This document shows positions 1 through 15,004 of a DNA stretch of 64,000 bases, one piece after another. Both the position numbers and the translations under genes were made by a program. The notes under the pieces were generated by a model that was given only the letters and a program-made list of their open reading frames with translations, was not told the origin of the DNA and made no database searches. This stretch comes from Apteryx mantelli (lineage: Eukaryota > Chordata > Aves > Apterygiformes > Apterygidae), in the NCBI RefSeq assembly GCF_036417845.1, contig NC_089983.1, positions 25,325,207-25,389,206 of the forward strand, in the 5' to 3' direction. Position 1 is the first letter of the stretch. Each line of letters opens with the position of its first letter.

Positions 1-3000
1 CAGCAACTGTCCAGAATTCCCACATCTCTTTCAGCATTTCTACTTTTGAGGTTGTACCAATTCAATACACTCATTTCAGTTTACTTTTTTTTCCCCAAAT
101 GAGACTGGTATTATTTTTGGATTTTTCCTGTGTTCTTTGCAACATCATTGGTATTTTTTCCTTTGATGTTTGCAGTCTTTCTGATGCATTTCATAGGCTT
201 TACTATTATATACAACTTCTTCCAGTTTATATTACTCATGTTCATATAACAACTATGTCTTTTTCCTAATAACTGAAGGGCAGAACTTAAAAATAATAAA
301 AACATTTCCAGAATGCACCTGCAGTTTCTCACCCACGATGCTTTCAAAGAGACAGCTGAAAATGCCCAGAAACGCATGGGATGCCTGTTCAGCTAGAGCA
401 AAGAAGGACAACAACCAAGTTCTTTCACTCCTTCTTGTTTTGAAGAGGAGGCGGCTCACAGGGTCAAAAACCTACAGAAGGAGACTAGATAAGTGCCTAG
501 GGACAGTCAGCGTGTCCAGGACCAGAAAGAAAAAAGCAGCAAGAAAAAGGAGAAAAATCTGGTTCCTCTCCAAGGTCATTTTTGTACAATCTCCTGTGAG
601 CTAGAACACAGTTAGCCTCCTGAACAGCATTCTTACCCAAATCATTTTACAGCTAATGAAAGCTTACTTCCAAATCAAATTAACAATATCAAAATACATG
701 TTCTTTTTCATTTACTAGTTTTATCATATTTCTAAAGCAATCCAGTTTTCTTGCATGAGAAAAAAGAAGATATTACTTTAACAGAAAATATGTAACAATA
801 AAATGGTGATTAGAGAAAGACTGCTTAATGGAGGCAGAAACAACTGAAGAAGCGTATTCTATTATGATTTGTAATTATATTGCTTCTTAAAAATAAGAAA
901 CAACACTATTTCAAAATGAAATGCATACTGTAATATCATAATTATGAAAGAAAGCTGTTTTTCCTCTGACCTAAAAAAAGATTAGATAGGCAATCTGCTC
1001 AAAGGATTGGCTGAAATCAAGCCATAAAACACATGCATCTGAGCACAAATTCACAACAGAAGCCTAAGTAAAGAGACTAAACAAGAGTTAAATGGATTCT
1101 TTTTAGCTTGATCACAGGAAAAAAAAAAGCACATGTACATGCACCACCCCTAAGAACACTGTCAGATAACATCATATAATCTGACAAATTTGGTATTTCC
1201 CAATCTCCTTTTCTTGACTGCAAGCATCTCTGCAGCAGGCTTAAATAATCTGTGCTGTAGACAATCTATCTTTAAGCAAGAATGACTGTTTTTTCATCAT
1301 GCAAGCTCAAAAACTGTTAACATTTACATATGCACATTTTGATGCACAAAATGCATACTCAGTTGTTTAAATTGTATGCCTTTACTGCAGGAACAATTTA
1401 TGTGGCCAGTTTTCATTCCCTATACATTTGTTCTAAGCCAAAATTGCAGCTTGTCTTAATACATAAAACATGCACATAAGAGATTTATTTTTGTTCTGAC
1501 ATATCACATTGGAGGTAGGACTCACTGAGAATGTAAAATATCTAAAGGCAGAAGGGCATCTGTTTTTCAAACTGCATTCATTTTCCCTAGTACTAAAAGT
1601 AGTCTAAGATCCTTGGACATAATTCAATTGCAATAAACAAAAGTAATTTTCCAGAGATCAAAGGACAAATAAGGGTATTATTTTCTCTGCTTTTTGATCA
1701 CCCATCTAAAACTAATGTTTTGGAAAAAAAAAAGTAAAGAATATTGGGTAATTTACTGATCAATTAAACATCTTTTCAACAATCTTTCCTAGATGATTTG
1801 AACAGTCAGTCTCTCCCAAAACTACTAGTGTTGGAGATTAATTTTCTGGACCACTTGAAAGCTGGCATTCTAATTCTTCTTACGGAATAAACACTCATTT
1901 CCTATCCTGTTAATATGTGATTGATGCTGAGCTCCTCTAAACAAATTCTCTACCATATTATCCAATTAATATAGTCTAGAGTTCAGAAACAGATTACTTA
2001 AAACATGTGACATGACATGCTTACAATTTATGAAGCTATGGAAATATTTGTTTATTAATCTCTAGGACACAGTATCAACATCTTTGTATTTCTGAATAAG
2101 AAAGTGAATGGCTGGATGTCACTAAACCAGAGTTACCATAGAAAGTGTCTTACTGCACATAAGTGATGTGGTCATCATTTTGTATTTAATCATTAATGTG
2201 TTACAGCAGCAGCCTAAGCTCAGCATGCTCAAATGAATGCAAGCTGCACAGAGAGGGTGCTGAATTATTGCATATATGCAAGCAGGCAGGCAACTGATTA
2301 AGCCAAGACAGTGAATGTGGTATGTCTGAACTGAATGCATAAACTGCAGGAAAGGTGAAGCTAGGTAGCACTTATTAAAAAAAAAACACACACACAAGTG
2401 TCATTGTGTGGAAAAAAAAGTTGTGATCCGCCCCTCTACTAAAACCCTCCCCTATTTTAAAACATTTCTAGAAAACAAACTGCTGGGATGACTGTATTCA
2501 AATGTGTGTACAAAGAATCATGCTTTATAGCTGCTATATAGCTGCAGCAGTTAGAGTTAATTGGAACTGCCATGACAAAGTGATTGTTTTTGTGAAAGGC
2601 CCCTCTATTACAAACCAATCAAATTTCAGTTTTATTACTGATGTGAAAAAAAACTCTTGATCATTCTTACATTTCCATGCATACATAATAGGAAGACAGT
2701 ATTCACTATCAGAGATATAGGGATAAGACAATATTAAAACAACAATCATTGTTAAGTGGTATTTTTTCCTTCTGATACATCATTTTTCTTCCTCAAAAAT
2801 ATTCTTACGTTTTGGGTCATTTATATCTTTGTGGCACCAGAATGAAATATTCTCTGTGTCTCTGTGCAATGTCTCAGGAAATCTGGAAGTGCTGTGGATA
2901 TTGGCCAAGATCCTGGATAACTTAATTTTTCCAGAAAAATCTTCCAATATGAACAAATTGAGTGATTTTGCCTTTATTTAGTTTCAGTCTGTGAGTGGTA

Positions 3001-5397
3001 CATAACACAGATGAGCTAGGAAGGCCAAGACACTCACTGGCAAAGTATTTATTATTTTCAAGTCAGATAACTGCTTTTGACACTGATTTGCTTTTGGGAA
3101 AGCAAAGGCAATGTCATAATTTTGTTTTAAAGAATGATTCAGCAGACAGGTCTGCAACAAGGATTTGTACTGTACCTTGAATCACAGTAAGTAGCCAAGT
3201 AGCATCCAACAGAAGTACAAGATTAATACAATACAAACCAACCATTTCTGCTCTGCACAAACAGAGCAGCATTGCCAGTATTTTTGCATTAGCTACCTAC
3301 TCTAACTACAAAATGAGCATCACTTAACACAAGTTAATTGACTGACAGCTAAAAGATGATAGGTTATTGTTTCAAGCTTATTAAATGTGATAAGGGTCCA
3401 GAAGTATATGAGTAGCACTGACATCCCCAGAGAACCATTTTAATAGTACAAGTTATCATGAGAGTGTGAGACTAATACAAGCAGCACATGACTACCCTGA
3501 ACAGGAGGCAAGAATCCCTCTAGGAGCAGGGAAGCAACACTTGAGCAAGGAAGGAGAAGAAAGAGTCAGTTGTTGCAGAACTTCGTCTTATCATTTCCAG
3601 ATTTTCGAACGCATGCATTTTCCTTATACTCTTCTTAATTTGAATTTTTCATTTTTGTAGCATGCAAAGATTTGCTTGTTTTGCAGAAAGCTGCTGTTCC
3701 AAAACAACATTTTCAACAAGAAAGCAATTAGCTGCCTACATTCTCTTTATAGTTTTGAGTTTATATTTGCAATTCCATAAGAAAGTAAATATCAGCAAGC
3801 TATGACTCCAGAATTTTCATAAAGACCACAAAACAGAAGCACACAACAGTATCAACACCTACTGACATATTTCATCATACTTATGTTTAACAACATACGT
3901 CAATAAAATACACTAAAGAAATCACAAATACCAGTAAATTGCATGAAGCAATGCTGATAGAGACTATAACCTCCATATCCTGACAAGACTCTGGCCCTTG
4001 GCACGTAAGTGCAGCTTGTGCCGGTACCTATGGTTGGCATTAACGAATCCCAGTCCAAGAGTCTAGGGAAATTTTCAAGCATCTCTATGGTACCTCTGCA
4101 CATCCAGATTCAAGGTCCTCTGCCCTCCCTCTACCCCACCAGTCAGATGCAAGCCAGCTCTAGAAGCTGTAAATTTATATTAGAAAATCCAACTCAGACT
4201 CCTATGTTAGAGCTTCCACTGAGTGGAAGAAGACCTGACTCGTGGGACCTGACCTCTCCTCGACACGTTTACAGCATTTATTCTTTGAGAACTTATGTGG
4301 CAAAAAGAAATCAGAAATCAAGTTAAATGAGTAAAAGGAAACCTGACTAAAGCACTAATTTTCAGTGTACAAAATACTAAGGACATTTTGAACTTCTTAG
4401 TCAGGAGTTATTGAAGAGGAGTATACTCTTCCTTGAAAGTAGACTAACAACACTTTTTGCTAATAAACTCTATAATGATATGCATCATTGCGCTTTTACA
4501 GCAAGGCTTACATCCAGTGCACATGGCCAAGCTGTAGTGAATCCCAACAGTATTAACAAGTAACGGAGCTGTCATTACATTTCTCAGCTTCACAACAGCA
4601 ACACAAGAAATAAGGCACATCCCCACGGGGGCGCAGAAACAGGACGGTTTTGTATCCAACTCCCCCACAGAATGAGACTCAACCCGACAGCTGTCCTGGT
4701 AAATACGATGCACAATTTTAAACGCTTCAGAGGACACAGAAGCTGTTAAATCTAAGTAAAGAGGTACAGTGGTACAGCTAGGAGTTGCGCACTAAATAAA
4801 TGAATAAACCTAATGAAACTCTACAGCTGTGTTATTCAGGTCAGGCAAGACGGTGGTAGTGGCTAAGTGTACGGAGGGCTATATTTGGGGAAGTCTGTCA
4901 GGAGCTGAACTTCGCACAAAGCTCTGGAAGCCCTGCTGCCGCGGCCGCACAGCCCGGCTTTCCCTAAATACCGCCCTGAAGCACCCAGGAGGCCTGGCTC
5001 GCTCCCACGACGCTCCCGCAAGGCCCCGCGACGACGCCGGCCTTGCCAGAGCTCCCCGAAACACGCGGGCAGCGGCACCGGGCTCCGGCCCCAGCGGCGG
5101 CTCCAACAGGGCCCCAACGCCGCGGCGCCTGCAAGCGGCCCCGCGGGGGGAGACCCGGGGGCAGAGGCCGGAGCAGCGGCGCCAGTTCTGGTTCTGGTTC
5201 CGGGCGGGCCCAGCACAGGCCGCCCGCGGCGCCGGGGCGGTTAACGGCTCCCCGCCCGCCGCCGCCACGGACACGCGGGTTTTCCCCCGCGCTCGGCCGC
5301 GCCGCTGGCCAGCGCCTCTCTGAGGAGAGGGAGAGGAGGGAAGTAGCGCCCGCGGCCGGCAGGCGCCCGGCCCGGCCCGCCCCCCCGCGCCCCTCAC
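1..5397 (-). other. MTX2: Partial first intron of MTX2
   Basis: This stretch follows the splice donor of MTX2 exon 1 on the minus strand and runs off the left edge. It is AT-rich up to about 4.9 kb. I looked on the minus strand for the expected exon 2 protein segment, using the GGCCA-containing reverse-complement pattern of its conserved Pro-Trp-Pro-Glu-Asn stretch, and saw no match, so exon 2 probably lies beyond the window. The open frames here are short and resemble no family I recognise. No RNA gene or recognisable transposon was seen. Confidence 0.6.
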
Positions 5398-5437
5398 CGG
5401 CCAGCTGAGTCATGAAGGCCTCCGCCGCCAGCGCCAT
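5398..5437 (-). CDS. MTX2: Metaxin-2, first coding exon only
   Basis: The minus strand encodes MALAAEAFMTQLA and one further base, then a GTGAGG splice donor (intron begins at 5397). This closely follows the known vertebrate metaxin-2 start (Met-Ser-Leu-Val-Ala-Glu-Ala-Phe), and the exon length of 40 bases gives a phase-1 junction. The ATG is in a strong context (ACC before, G after) and sits in a CpG island. Metaxin-2 is an outer mitochondrial membrane-associated protein that works with metaxin-1 and the SAM complex in beta-barrel protein import. MTX2 flanks HOXD1 in the same orientation in mammals, so synteny supports the call. Only 13 residues are visible; the rest of the gene lies to the left of the window. 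Confidence 0.85.
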
Positions 5438-5530
5438 GGTCGGGCCGCGGCGCCGCGCCAGGCCCAGGGCACGAACAGGAACTGGGCGCCCGCCGCCGGG
5501 ACTGCATCCGGGGCCGCCGCCGCGCCGCAC

Positions 5531-5625
5531 CGCCCCGGCCCGCCCCCCGCCGCCGCCGGGCCCCGCCCCCCGCCGCCGCCGGGCGCCGGGCCCCGCCCCC
5601 CGCCGCCGCCGCCGGGCCCCGCCCG
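5531..5625. repeat. GC-rich tandem repeat in MTX2 5' flank
   Basis: Three imperfect copies of a unit of about 30 bases built from GGGCCCCGCC followed by a CCG triplet run. It sits just upstream of the MTX2 start codon within the probable promoter or 5' untranslated region. Confidence 0.75.
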
Positions 5626-8600
5626 CGCGGCCGGGAGCGCGGCGCAGCTGCGGCCGCGCAGACGCACTGCACTACCTGACACACCGAGCATCCTGCAGCG
5701 AGCTGCACAGCGCAGCACCGGGGTTAAGTGCAAACAGTCCGAAGTGTGGAAGTGCACTGTTAGATCGGTGTTCGTTTTATCACTTGAACTCCTAGTCTGG
5801 GAAAAACATTCAGTTTTGAGATCTGTTTCGTGCTTATTCCATGTCAGAAACTGCAAAAAGTGTTTCTACGCTTGCATTTGATGGTTGCACAGGCCTCTAG
5901 CCTGTTTGCAACCGTATAGCATCCACAAGAATTTAAGACTTTATAAAACTGAGACATAGAAGGCTGAAGAACACTTTTGCATTATAACATGCATTTTCAG
6001 TGATACACGTTGATAATCACCTCTACTAGGTTCTCTAACAAGCTCCACTAGGATTATATTATGATAAACTAACCACCATTTCTAAACACTTTCCCTTGTA
6101 TACATTTGAAATAGAACTTTTACTTTAAAATAAAGTGTTAAATAAATTGGTAGCAGATGAAAACTTCAAAAGACATTTATGAACAAACTATTCATGTAAC
6201 AAGCTATTTTGGGAGTTATGCCCTGCTTTCCATAGTTAATCTAGTTGAAGGAAAAAATCTCCTTGAATTCACATCCAATCGAAATGTTATCTGGGATATA
6301 ACTACAAATTTAGCCATGATATAATAATTCTCTTAACTTGGAAATAGAATCAAAAAGGGAGTGGAAACAAAACTTCAGTGTGTCAAATAGTAGCAAGAAG
6401 CACTGTCCAATATCATGATAGATGAGAATATTTATCATAATTCTCTGTATTCTGATGGATTCTTGGGCTGACCATTAGCCACATCACTATCCAGGAAGCA
6501 GTAGCAAAGCGTATGCTTAGGGAGTGATGACATTTGTAATATAACTCATGGCAGATGCAGAATCCTTCAGCAATATAAACATGGCTGACTTCTGAAATAC
6601 TGCAGACACTTCAGCTTTCTTCTAGTAGAAAAGTAAGTATATATGGTAAGAATAATTGCAGATATTTTCCAGCTCTTTCTTGGTGATATATTATATATGC
6701 GCAACTGAGTTTATGATCCTACAGAGATTAGTCAAGGGTGCAGTAGACTCATAGAACAAAGGTCCTTTAAAAGTGTATGGATCATACAAGCTCCCAGTCA
6801 CTGGGAATCCCTACTGTTGATGGAAAGTCAGCTCGACTGACTTGCTCTGCATGACATGCAGAGCCAATATCTAAGGAGGCAAAAGGTGTGAGTGCAGAGT
6901 ACTTTACAGTTCTTTCTGATGAAGGGATCCACGAGGGTTTTTTTTTCCCCAATTCAGTGTTAAAAAATAAAACACACACTTTGGGGAATGCTGTAACCAG
7001 CTCTAGGATCTGACAAGAAGAAAGGTGTCTCAAGCCATCTTTAATTCCTATTCCACTCAAGCTAAGTCCTTACATAGGAGCCCCACATAATCACATTAGT
7101 TCCCTGGAGGTAACAGAAATTGCTGAGTATATTTTAGAGCCCATGCTGAAAGCAGAAAGGCCAATATCTGCCCGAAAGGGCCACACTAATTGCAAGTTAG
7201 AATCCTTCCCCACTATAAACAGAAGTGTTAAATACAGCTGAATCTCTTTTGGATTATATTGCTCCCCTTGATTGGTCCAGAACAGCATCAGTTGGACCAA
7301 TTTTTTTTTTTTTTTGGACAGAACACACTGAAAGAGTGATTTTTGGAGGGGGAGGGGTGAGCTGGGCATCCCATGATCTGAACCAGAGAGGGGACCATAC
7401 TCCAGCAATTGCAAGTGCTTTATTGACCATACTGGATATGTTCTTTTCCACAGCCTGGCCAAAGATATTTCTCCACATCTCATGTACAATGAGATAATCA
7501 AAATGACTCAAAGGGTATTGCCTTTCTGTCTTCTGAAATCTTGTCCTGGGATGAAGAGAAGCTTTGCATGTTGAGGTACATCTTCCCTTTAACAACCATG
7601 CATTCCATAGTCTTAATTCTGTAATGTAAAGACTATTGAAAGTTTGGAAAAGTGCCATAATATTAAATTATGCATCACATTTGTAGATAAATAGGATAAT
7701 TGAGATGTGAAAAGGTTGTTCCATTTTTCCAGAATGCCTCTTGGTACTCACTTTGCTGCATGTTAAAAATTAAGACTATATCATTTGATCAAATAGACTT
7801 ATTCTACTGTCAAAGTCAGATAACACAACAATATATTTCAGTCTTGTAGGGCAAGATCTTAAATTTTGTATGCTGATAAGCGCTAGAGGATATATGAATG
7901 AATATAGAACTGTAATAATACTTGCAAAGTACTTGAAAGTCCTCTGATGACAATTACTACTGAAGCACTAATCATTATTAAGAATGTTCTTGATATGATA
8001 GTGGAAGCATGCCATTAGAGAAATAACAAAAGCAGAAGAACTGGCAAATGCTGGGACAATAGGCTGAAGATCTAAATCAGTGACCTGGAAGAGGATGATT
8101 ATTTTAAAATGCTGATGAAAGCTACATTTCTAGTTACAGTAGTAACTTGAATAGCACCTGAGTCAGAAGCTGAACAGATCTGGGAAGCTGAATGTCTTTG
8201 TGTTAGAAGACTACAACAGTTTTAAGTTAAGTTAGTGTCCTAAATATTCCATCCTTTCATCACCATCAATACCGATAAGGCTAAAAAACAAGATATTGCA
8301 CAAAAGTTGCCCTGATAAGCCTGAGTGTGAACTAGATATGAGCTAGGCCAAATGCATATATTAGCACCTAATTAAAAGAGAAGGTTTCTCTATAGAACTC
8401 AGTTTGATACAAAGAGCCTATCTCTAGAAACAGATAGATGATGCAAACTATACCAGGGAACAAAATTCAGGAAATAATCCAGCAGATATCTCAGCAAATC
8501 CAAATGATTAGCCAAAATAGGATTTGCCTCTGAAGCACAGCAGGATGCAGTTGCTCAGGTTCCCTGCTTGGGACCAGAGCACCTGGATGGTGTTTTCTGC

Positions 8601-11600
8601 TCCCATATTCCCTCTCCTCCTCCCTGCTTCCACTTAAATGGCTGCCTTAATGGACTATCTTATCCAATCCAACAGGGAGATATCTAGTGATTTTAAATAT
8701 TAAAAATGAAATTTTGATTCCATCACTATATTTACTTCTATTCAATATGCCTCTCTCCTCCCCCTCACTCCTCAGGGAAAGGGGTCACTCTCGCTGAGCC
8801 CAGCTTCCTGCAGGGCCCACATGCAAATCTTTTCTTCAGCTGGTGACACTATTAAACTTCCTTCTGGTAATTCTTGCTTCATGCCATGGAGATCTTCCCA
8901 GCTTTCACAGATTTTAAAGGCGTAACAGCAGATCCTAAGATGTTAGTTCCTTTGATTCCAGTAGTAAGAGAAGCATAGACTTTCAGACAGAGTTTCAGGG
9001 GAAATCAAAAGACAGAATTAGGCTATCCTTTGGCCTTTCTATTTCAGGAAACCAGCTGGAATAGATGCAGCAGAATCATTACATTAATAAATGAGAGACT
9101 TACCTTACAAAGGTCTGCCCAAAAGATAACTGTACTTTCCTCACAGCCCCTCTCTCCATATGGGCTGCCTTTACCGTATAAGGTGGTAATTACTAGGTTT
9201 AAACACTGTCTGCTGGGGAAATAGTACTAGGCCATATATATTTGCTCCATTTTAAATATCAAAGTGGAATTCGAATAAGTATTAATCTACTGCCTAGAAA
9301 ATCCCAAGACTGTTCTTAGTACCTTAATACTATTTAGACAGGTTTTATAACATGCAAGTTTAATTTGTATTGTTCTTTTGTTCCATACAAATGTTTAATA
9401 AAACACAGCACCAGCATCCATAGCATACACCAATATCTGCAGTACAAGTCCTTTGCAGATAGCAGTGAGTTGCTAATAGTATTTTTACAGGAGGAATTGG
9501 CAGATAGCAAGAGAGACTGTCTTTTTCTGCATTGTTTAAGCTGCTTGCTTTTAATACATCCACTATTGCTGGCCATTCAAATTAAAGTTTAGCTGGCAAG
9601 TGTGTGACATGACATAAGATTAAACAAATCACCAGAGAAGTGCAGGCATTTGAATGAGTTGCTCCGAATTTAACTTCTGCCAGGTTTAATGTGCAGTTTT
9701 CATGAAGCATTTTAGACTACATCCAATTTAACATGCACACAACAGCATTGTGTGCTGATACTAACATTGATATCAAACATTCCTCATCAAAGCACTGTTA
9801 AGGTGGTAGCAGATACTGGAGTTGATCTATGACCTTTCTTCATCCCCAGACAAGTCGCTCAGGCCGCACACTGCTTGACTCTTCCTAAGCACACAACCAG
9901 GGAACTCTGCCCAAACTGCTGCTCCCCATTTCCATGGAGCAGGTTTCCCACAGCTCAGGCCTTTCCAAAAGGCAGGAGGAGTGCCCACAGGCACAGATGC
10001 CATTAGGAATGGTTCTTTCTCTCTGAAAGAGAGAGGTGTGCAGAAATTTCACTGAGTGAAATCTCCAAAGCAGCCTGCTCGGGCAGCCTCGCTGGTGCTT
10101 GAGAACAGGCCAAGTGGCACCGAGGGATTCCTCTCCTTTGGAGGGCAAACAAGCTGGCACTGAAACGCCTTCTCCCTGCCTGGCCTGCTGCCACACTGCT
10201 CCTCTAGTGCAACTTAGGGCATCCTGGGGGCTGCTCTAAATTATGCTGCTTGTCACTGTCCTTAAAGGACTATCATGGTTGCTGGGAATCTCCACAGTGA
10301 AGCAAACTCAAGCCTGTCCTTCCCTGCCAACATAGCCAGGGCTAAGCGGCAGCAGGAAGGTGTTTTTAGAGGGACTTCATGCCTGTACACTAAGTACTCT
10401 GGCAAAGTACACAGCAGAGACAGGACAGTCTGGGCTAACATGTTCAAATGGATTTCACAGGGCATTTGGTGTTTGCCTATCAGCTGTCTCATGTAAGCCA
10501 CTGTTCTTTAATATGAAGAATAGTGCCAAAACCACCCAAACAGGAGCCAAGTTTCTCAGTCACAGCACACATTCCCATGAGTTTACTAAGAAGGTGCTGT
10601 TGTGTGAGAGCCTGAAGTAAAACTGAGGCCCAGCTTTTACCTCTGCAGTGCCCATGCACTTCCTTGGGAAGTCAACACATGCTTGTGGCACCATCCAGAA
10701 GAGATTCAGGAATGAAGACATCTCTATGCAAATTCAACATGCTTTACAGTAGATTTTCACAATATGATAATAGTGATTGCAATTTGGTGACAATTATTCT
10801 TTTTTATAATCAGGCAGGTACAAGTTCTGAGCTAAGGAGTTGTATGCATAGCATAAAGTATGACTTCTAGGAACATACTTCTATAAAAATGTTGTAGTCA
10901 GGGATTATTAACACTAACCAGTTTGCACTTGCAAAAGATACTGCATATTTAATTGACAAATCAATTAATGCAGATGCATTTCCAACAACCCACATGAGGG
11001 CAGAAAAAGTTTTCATAGAGGTTTTAAGAGGTACAAAAATAGCATTTCTGAAAGCAAACAGGGATCTCAGACTGTATGCAGGAAGGCCATTAGATGAATC
11101 ATTTTCTTCTCCCTTTCTCACTTACCTCCTTTTTTGCCTTCTTTTATTCATCAGGGTCTGATTTTCAGGGGTACAAAGTCTATTTCAGCACATGTCATCT
11201 TCACAGCTGCACTGAGCTAACATCAAAGCAATTGCACAGAAATCCTAACTTTGCTGTTTTACTGACTGGAGACATACCAGCCCCTGGGCTCCTTCATACT
11301 CCTGTCATTTAAGCAACTACAGAAGATATTTTTCCCATGCTCTGTAAATGGCTAAATCTTGAAGTCAGGGCTCAACCTTCCCAGCTTTACCTGAATATTA
11401 CCTAAGCTTTCACTAGGCAGAGCCAAGCCACCAGCCCATGGGTTGAGCAGTCCCACAGCCAAGCAGGGCTGGAGCCCAGCACAGCTGCAGCATCCCTGCA
11501 GCAGGGGCTGATGGCCCCCAGGCTGAGCTTAAATAGTGCCCCCGGGGCCAGGGCAGGGGGGGGTGAGGTCCCAGATGGGGCTGCTCAGGGCCGTTAAGGC

Positions 11601-14600
11601 CTATTAGTGCCCTCAGGGCCTGGCAGTTCCTCAGCTGCACACTGAACGCACTCAGCCGGGCGAGTGGCGCATTTAGAGCAATAGGTTTCACATAGTTTAT
11701 GTTGCATGGGATGAGGCTTTGGATTTTAAATGAAAGCTCAGATCAGAGGGGCTGGTAAGCAGGAGCTCCCAAGGGGGGAGATGACAGCCTCAATGAGACT
11801 TTGCTCTGGTTTCCCTACACATGCTACCACACGGATCCACACTGTCTTCCCCAACTCTGCCCTGCCAAGAACCGACTTTGCCCTTGGCTGCCTTGGGTCC
11901 AACCTCCAATAACAGATTGCTTCCTTACTCATCCACCTTTTTTACATCTCTAATAGGCCAGACACAGACAAATCTATTTTTTTCAAGCGTGGATCATGGT
12001 CACATTGCCAAAACTCCAGGAATGTCAAAGCATCATCCACTAGCAGCAGTCATGGCTCTAACTTAGCAGTAATAATGGCTATAAAGGTCCATCCTGGTAT
12101 TTGTATAACTCATACTTCAGCAAAATCCTGAACCATCTTGTTAATGAAAGTAAGAGTCATTGCTCACAGTTTGACTGCAGGCACTGGTTAGGCAAGTTGT
12201 CTCAAACTCTAAAGATGTTATCTGTAAAATTAGGGAGCTGCAATTGAGCTCAGTTTCTGGATAAGTGTGGTAAATACTGAAGAGGTTTATTAATGCATCA
12301 AAGCTTCTTGTGAGAGGGTCTAAATCCTTCTCTGGAGGCCGACATAGAAAGAATTAACTTTCTCCTTCTTCCTGTAGAAATGATCACGACTGCCTTCCCT
12401 GCATGCAGGGAAGAGGCAGCTGCAGTGAATTATTTATCTGTAGCACACTGTAAGAGGGATGTGCTGTGATTAATTGTAGAACTGGGCAGGAAATGGCTTC
12501 CTTGTCCCAAAAGATTTTTGAGATTAAAAATGTGTTGCTATTGCACACTGGGATAAAACCAAAACCTCTTTAAAAGATCTTCTTAAAAATAGAAGAGAAA
12601 GAGCAAGATCCACCTATAAAAGAAATGTGAATAGTCCTGTGCATAGAACTCTTTTGCATCATGAAAGCACAGCAGAAATTTTTAACACCTAAAAAAAAGT
12701 TTGCTGCAGAATTCATGGGGTCCAGACCATCCCGTTCAACCTAGGATGCTCTAGCGAGGAGGCTTGGGGTTGTTTGCATATGGATACTTCTCAGTCTTTC
12801 CTAGTTGAAAGATATCTGCACAGACCAACACACTGCAGTAGGGACATGAACCTCCATCATCTCACATGAATGTTCTCACTGCTAAGCTGTGATGGGGCTT
12901 AACTCTTGATTTTTTGTGCTGAGGCACTGCCATCTCATTTCAGCAGAAGATTCTTTATTGGGTCTCTGGATTATTTTCTCCTCAGAGAAGCACTCTGGTG
13001 TTTATACTGACTTTTCTGTTCCAGCAAAATGCTACAGAGCTGAATGATGTTTTATAAACCTTTCCTCCTCCGGATGGGAAACCTTCTTTTAAAAAGCTTA
13101 CAGGGAAGTGATTTTTTTGTTTTCTGCATCATTTTGCCCACGTGTCTCCCAGACAAGGAGTTTTCCTCCATTTTTTTTTCAACACTTCCAATGTAAATAT
13201 GTAGCCATGACCACGCAGGAGTGCCCTGCTGTATTTCTGAGGGAGACTGAGTATTGACTCACTAACTATGATGTAGCAGAAACTTCAGAAGTTGAATCTT
13301 GCTCCATCTAAAATCACTCTCCTACCCTAAAAGGAACAAGAAAAGCTTGCCTTATATTCATTACAGTTGTAGAAGTTCATACTTGACATTACTTCTCCCC
13401 AGAGTGCAACCATGGTAAAGAAAAAAATGATGGTGACTGAAATAACTCAAATAGATATTATTAAAAACATATGGTCTTTTTAGCACTGGGTATGGGTTGG
13501 TGAGAGTGGATACCTCTAGGGATTTGTAAGGAGATGTGGAAGATCACATTCATCCTTTTACTGGCACCAGTAGAAGGATGTGGGAAAAGTCTTTTTTGAG
13601 ACTAAGCAGACAGAAATTAAAAGGGTATGTCATGTGAGGAAATGCTGCTCACTTAGAGAGGAGAGCAGCAATGATTTCAGAACATTTTGCAAAGAATATG
13701 CACTTTGAAGCTCTTTCTTTGAGCACTGGGACATGAGAAAGGAATATCTGACTGAGAAATATTTTGAGCCAAATGAGCCAAATGCAGCTTCCACGAATGT
13801 GCAAAGAGCACAGACTAGCCAAATTCCAGTCTAGTCTGGCTAAAGCCATCTGTAACTGTGACACATCCCAAATCCATTATCTCCTTTTAATTCCCTAAAG
13901 GCTGGCAAAAACTGTCAGCATAGTTTAATATAGTCTGGAAAAAGCATGATAATTCGTGAACGATGATCTCTCTGCTGCATGGGATATCAGTTTTGATGCT
14001 GACCATGCAATCTTCCTCTAAGAGGCTTGGATACAAGGTTTGCATCACCTCAATGTCATGAGAAGAGTAGTTTGACACCTGAGTAACCTTTCCTTCCTTC
14101 TCTAAGCAGCACAAGCAGGAGATGTCCATAGACACAGTTACACAAGCATGTATCACTATCTTGTCTCAGGACCTCCACTGCTGTCTTAAGCTCCCTGAGC
14201 CCACCTCGAAGTGGAGCCTTGTGGTTTTCCTTAGATCAGAGATATGCACTGTAGAAGATTAGAGCACTTTCTCAATCCTCCTGTGAGGGCCCTGTTACTA
14301 TCACCGGGACGGCTGTATTCACTTTGGTTTTGTCCAGGCTGTACAACACATGCCATGGCCCCTGTGCACCAGTCCCATCGCTCTCCCACACAGCGCTCCT
14401 CCGCCCAATACGGTCTGAAATCCACTGCCGCGAAGCCAGGCGGGTGGCAGGGCTGCAGCTGCCAAACTGATTGGGCTTGGCCGCCCCCGGCTCGGCTAGG
14501 CTCAGCTCGGCAGCCTGCACCGTGCACTGCTAGCCTGCAGCTGGTGAAGGTTTTACTCCCCTAGGAAACAAGCTGCAACCTGATTGTGACTGCAGTCTGG

Positions 14601-15004
14601 GTTTCTCAGTCTGGATGTGACAGCTGCTGACAACATCCAGAGATGCATCACTGTTTTATTAAATGCAATGCATTTTAAAATTAAGAAAAATATTCAGAAG
14701 AACTGACCAGAGCCATGCTCTTCCATCTGTCGATGTGTGGGTGCCCGTTGAAAGCGTGGCTGTCGGCCTCTGGCATGGGTGAGCTCTGCTGCAGGCTCAG
14801 ATCACAGGCAACGCAACAGCGTCAGAGATGACAGTGACACCGTGCAGGCAGGGTCAGGCCTTCTTTTCTCATTTGCAATTAGCCCCAGAGTTGTAATAGT
14901 CCTTTTTCCTGTGGCTCTTGCTACAGCAGTTCACACCTGTGAAGTCTCAGATCCGATTACCAAATCTTTTTGGCTGGTTGCCACACTTGCAAAGCCACCA
15001 GAAG

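Larger units (their letters stand above)
4930..5700. promoter_or_regulatory. MTX2: CpG island over MTX2 promoter and exon 1
   Basis: A dense CpG-rich block begins abruptly in AT-rich DNA near 4930 and ends near 5700, surrounding the MTX2 start codon. It has no obvious TATA box, which is usual for a housekeeping mitochondrial gene. The transcription start should lie between about 5440 and 5700 on the minus strand. The long open frames in all six frames here result from base composition and are not genes. Confidence 0.7.

Noticed and set aside
1-5397. MTX2 exon 2
   Set aside because: I searched the minus strand by eye for the conserved segment after the first exon and found no match with splice sites.
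4879-5530. Long frames on both strands around the MTX2 promoter
   Set aside because: Only the 13-codon exon 1 matches metaxin-2, and it is followed by a proper splice donor. The longer frames read through the intron or the promoter.
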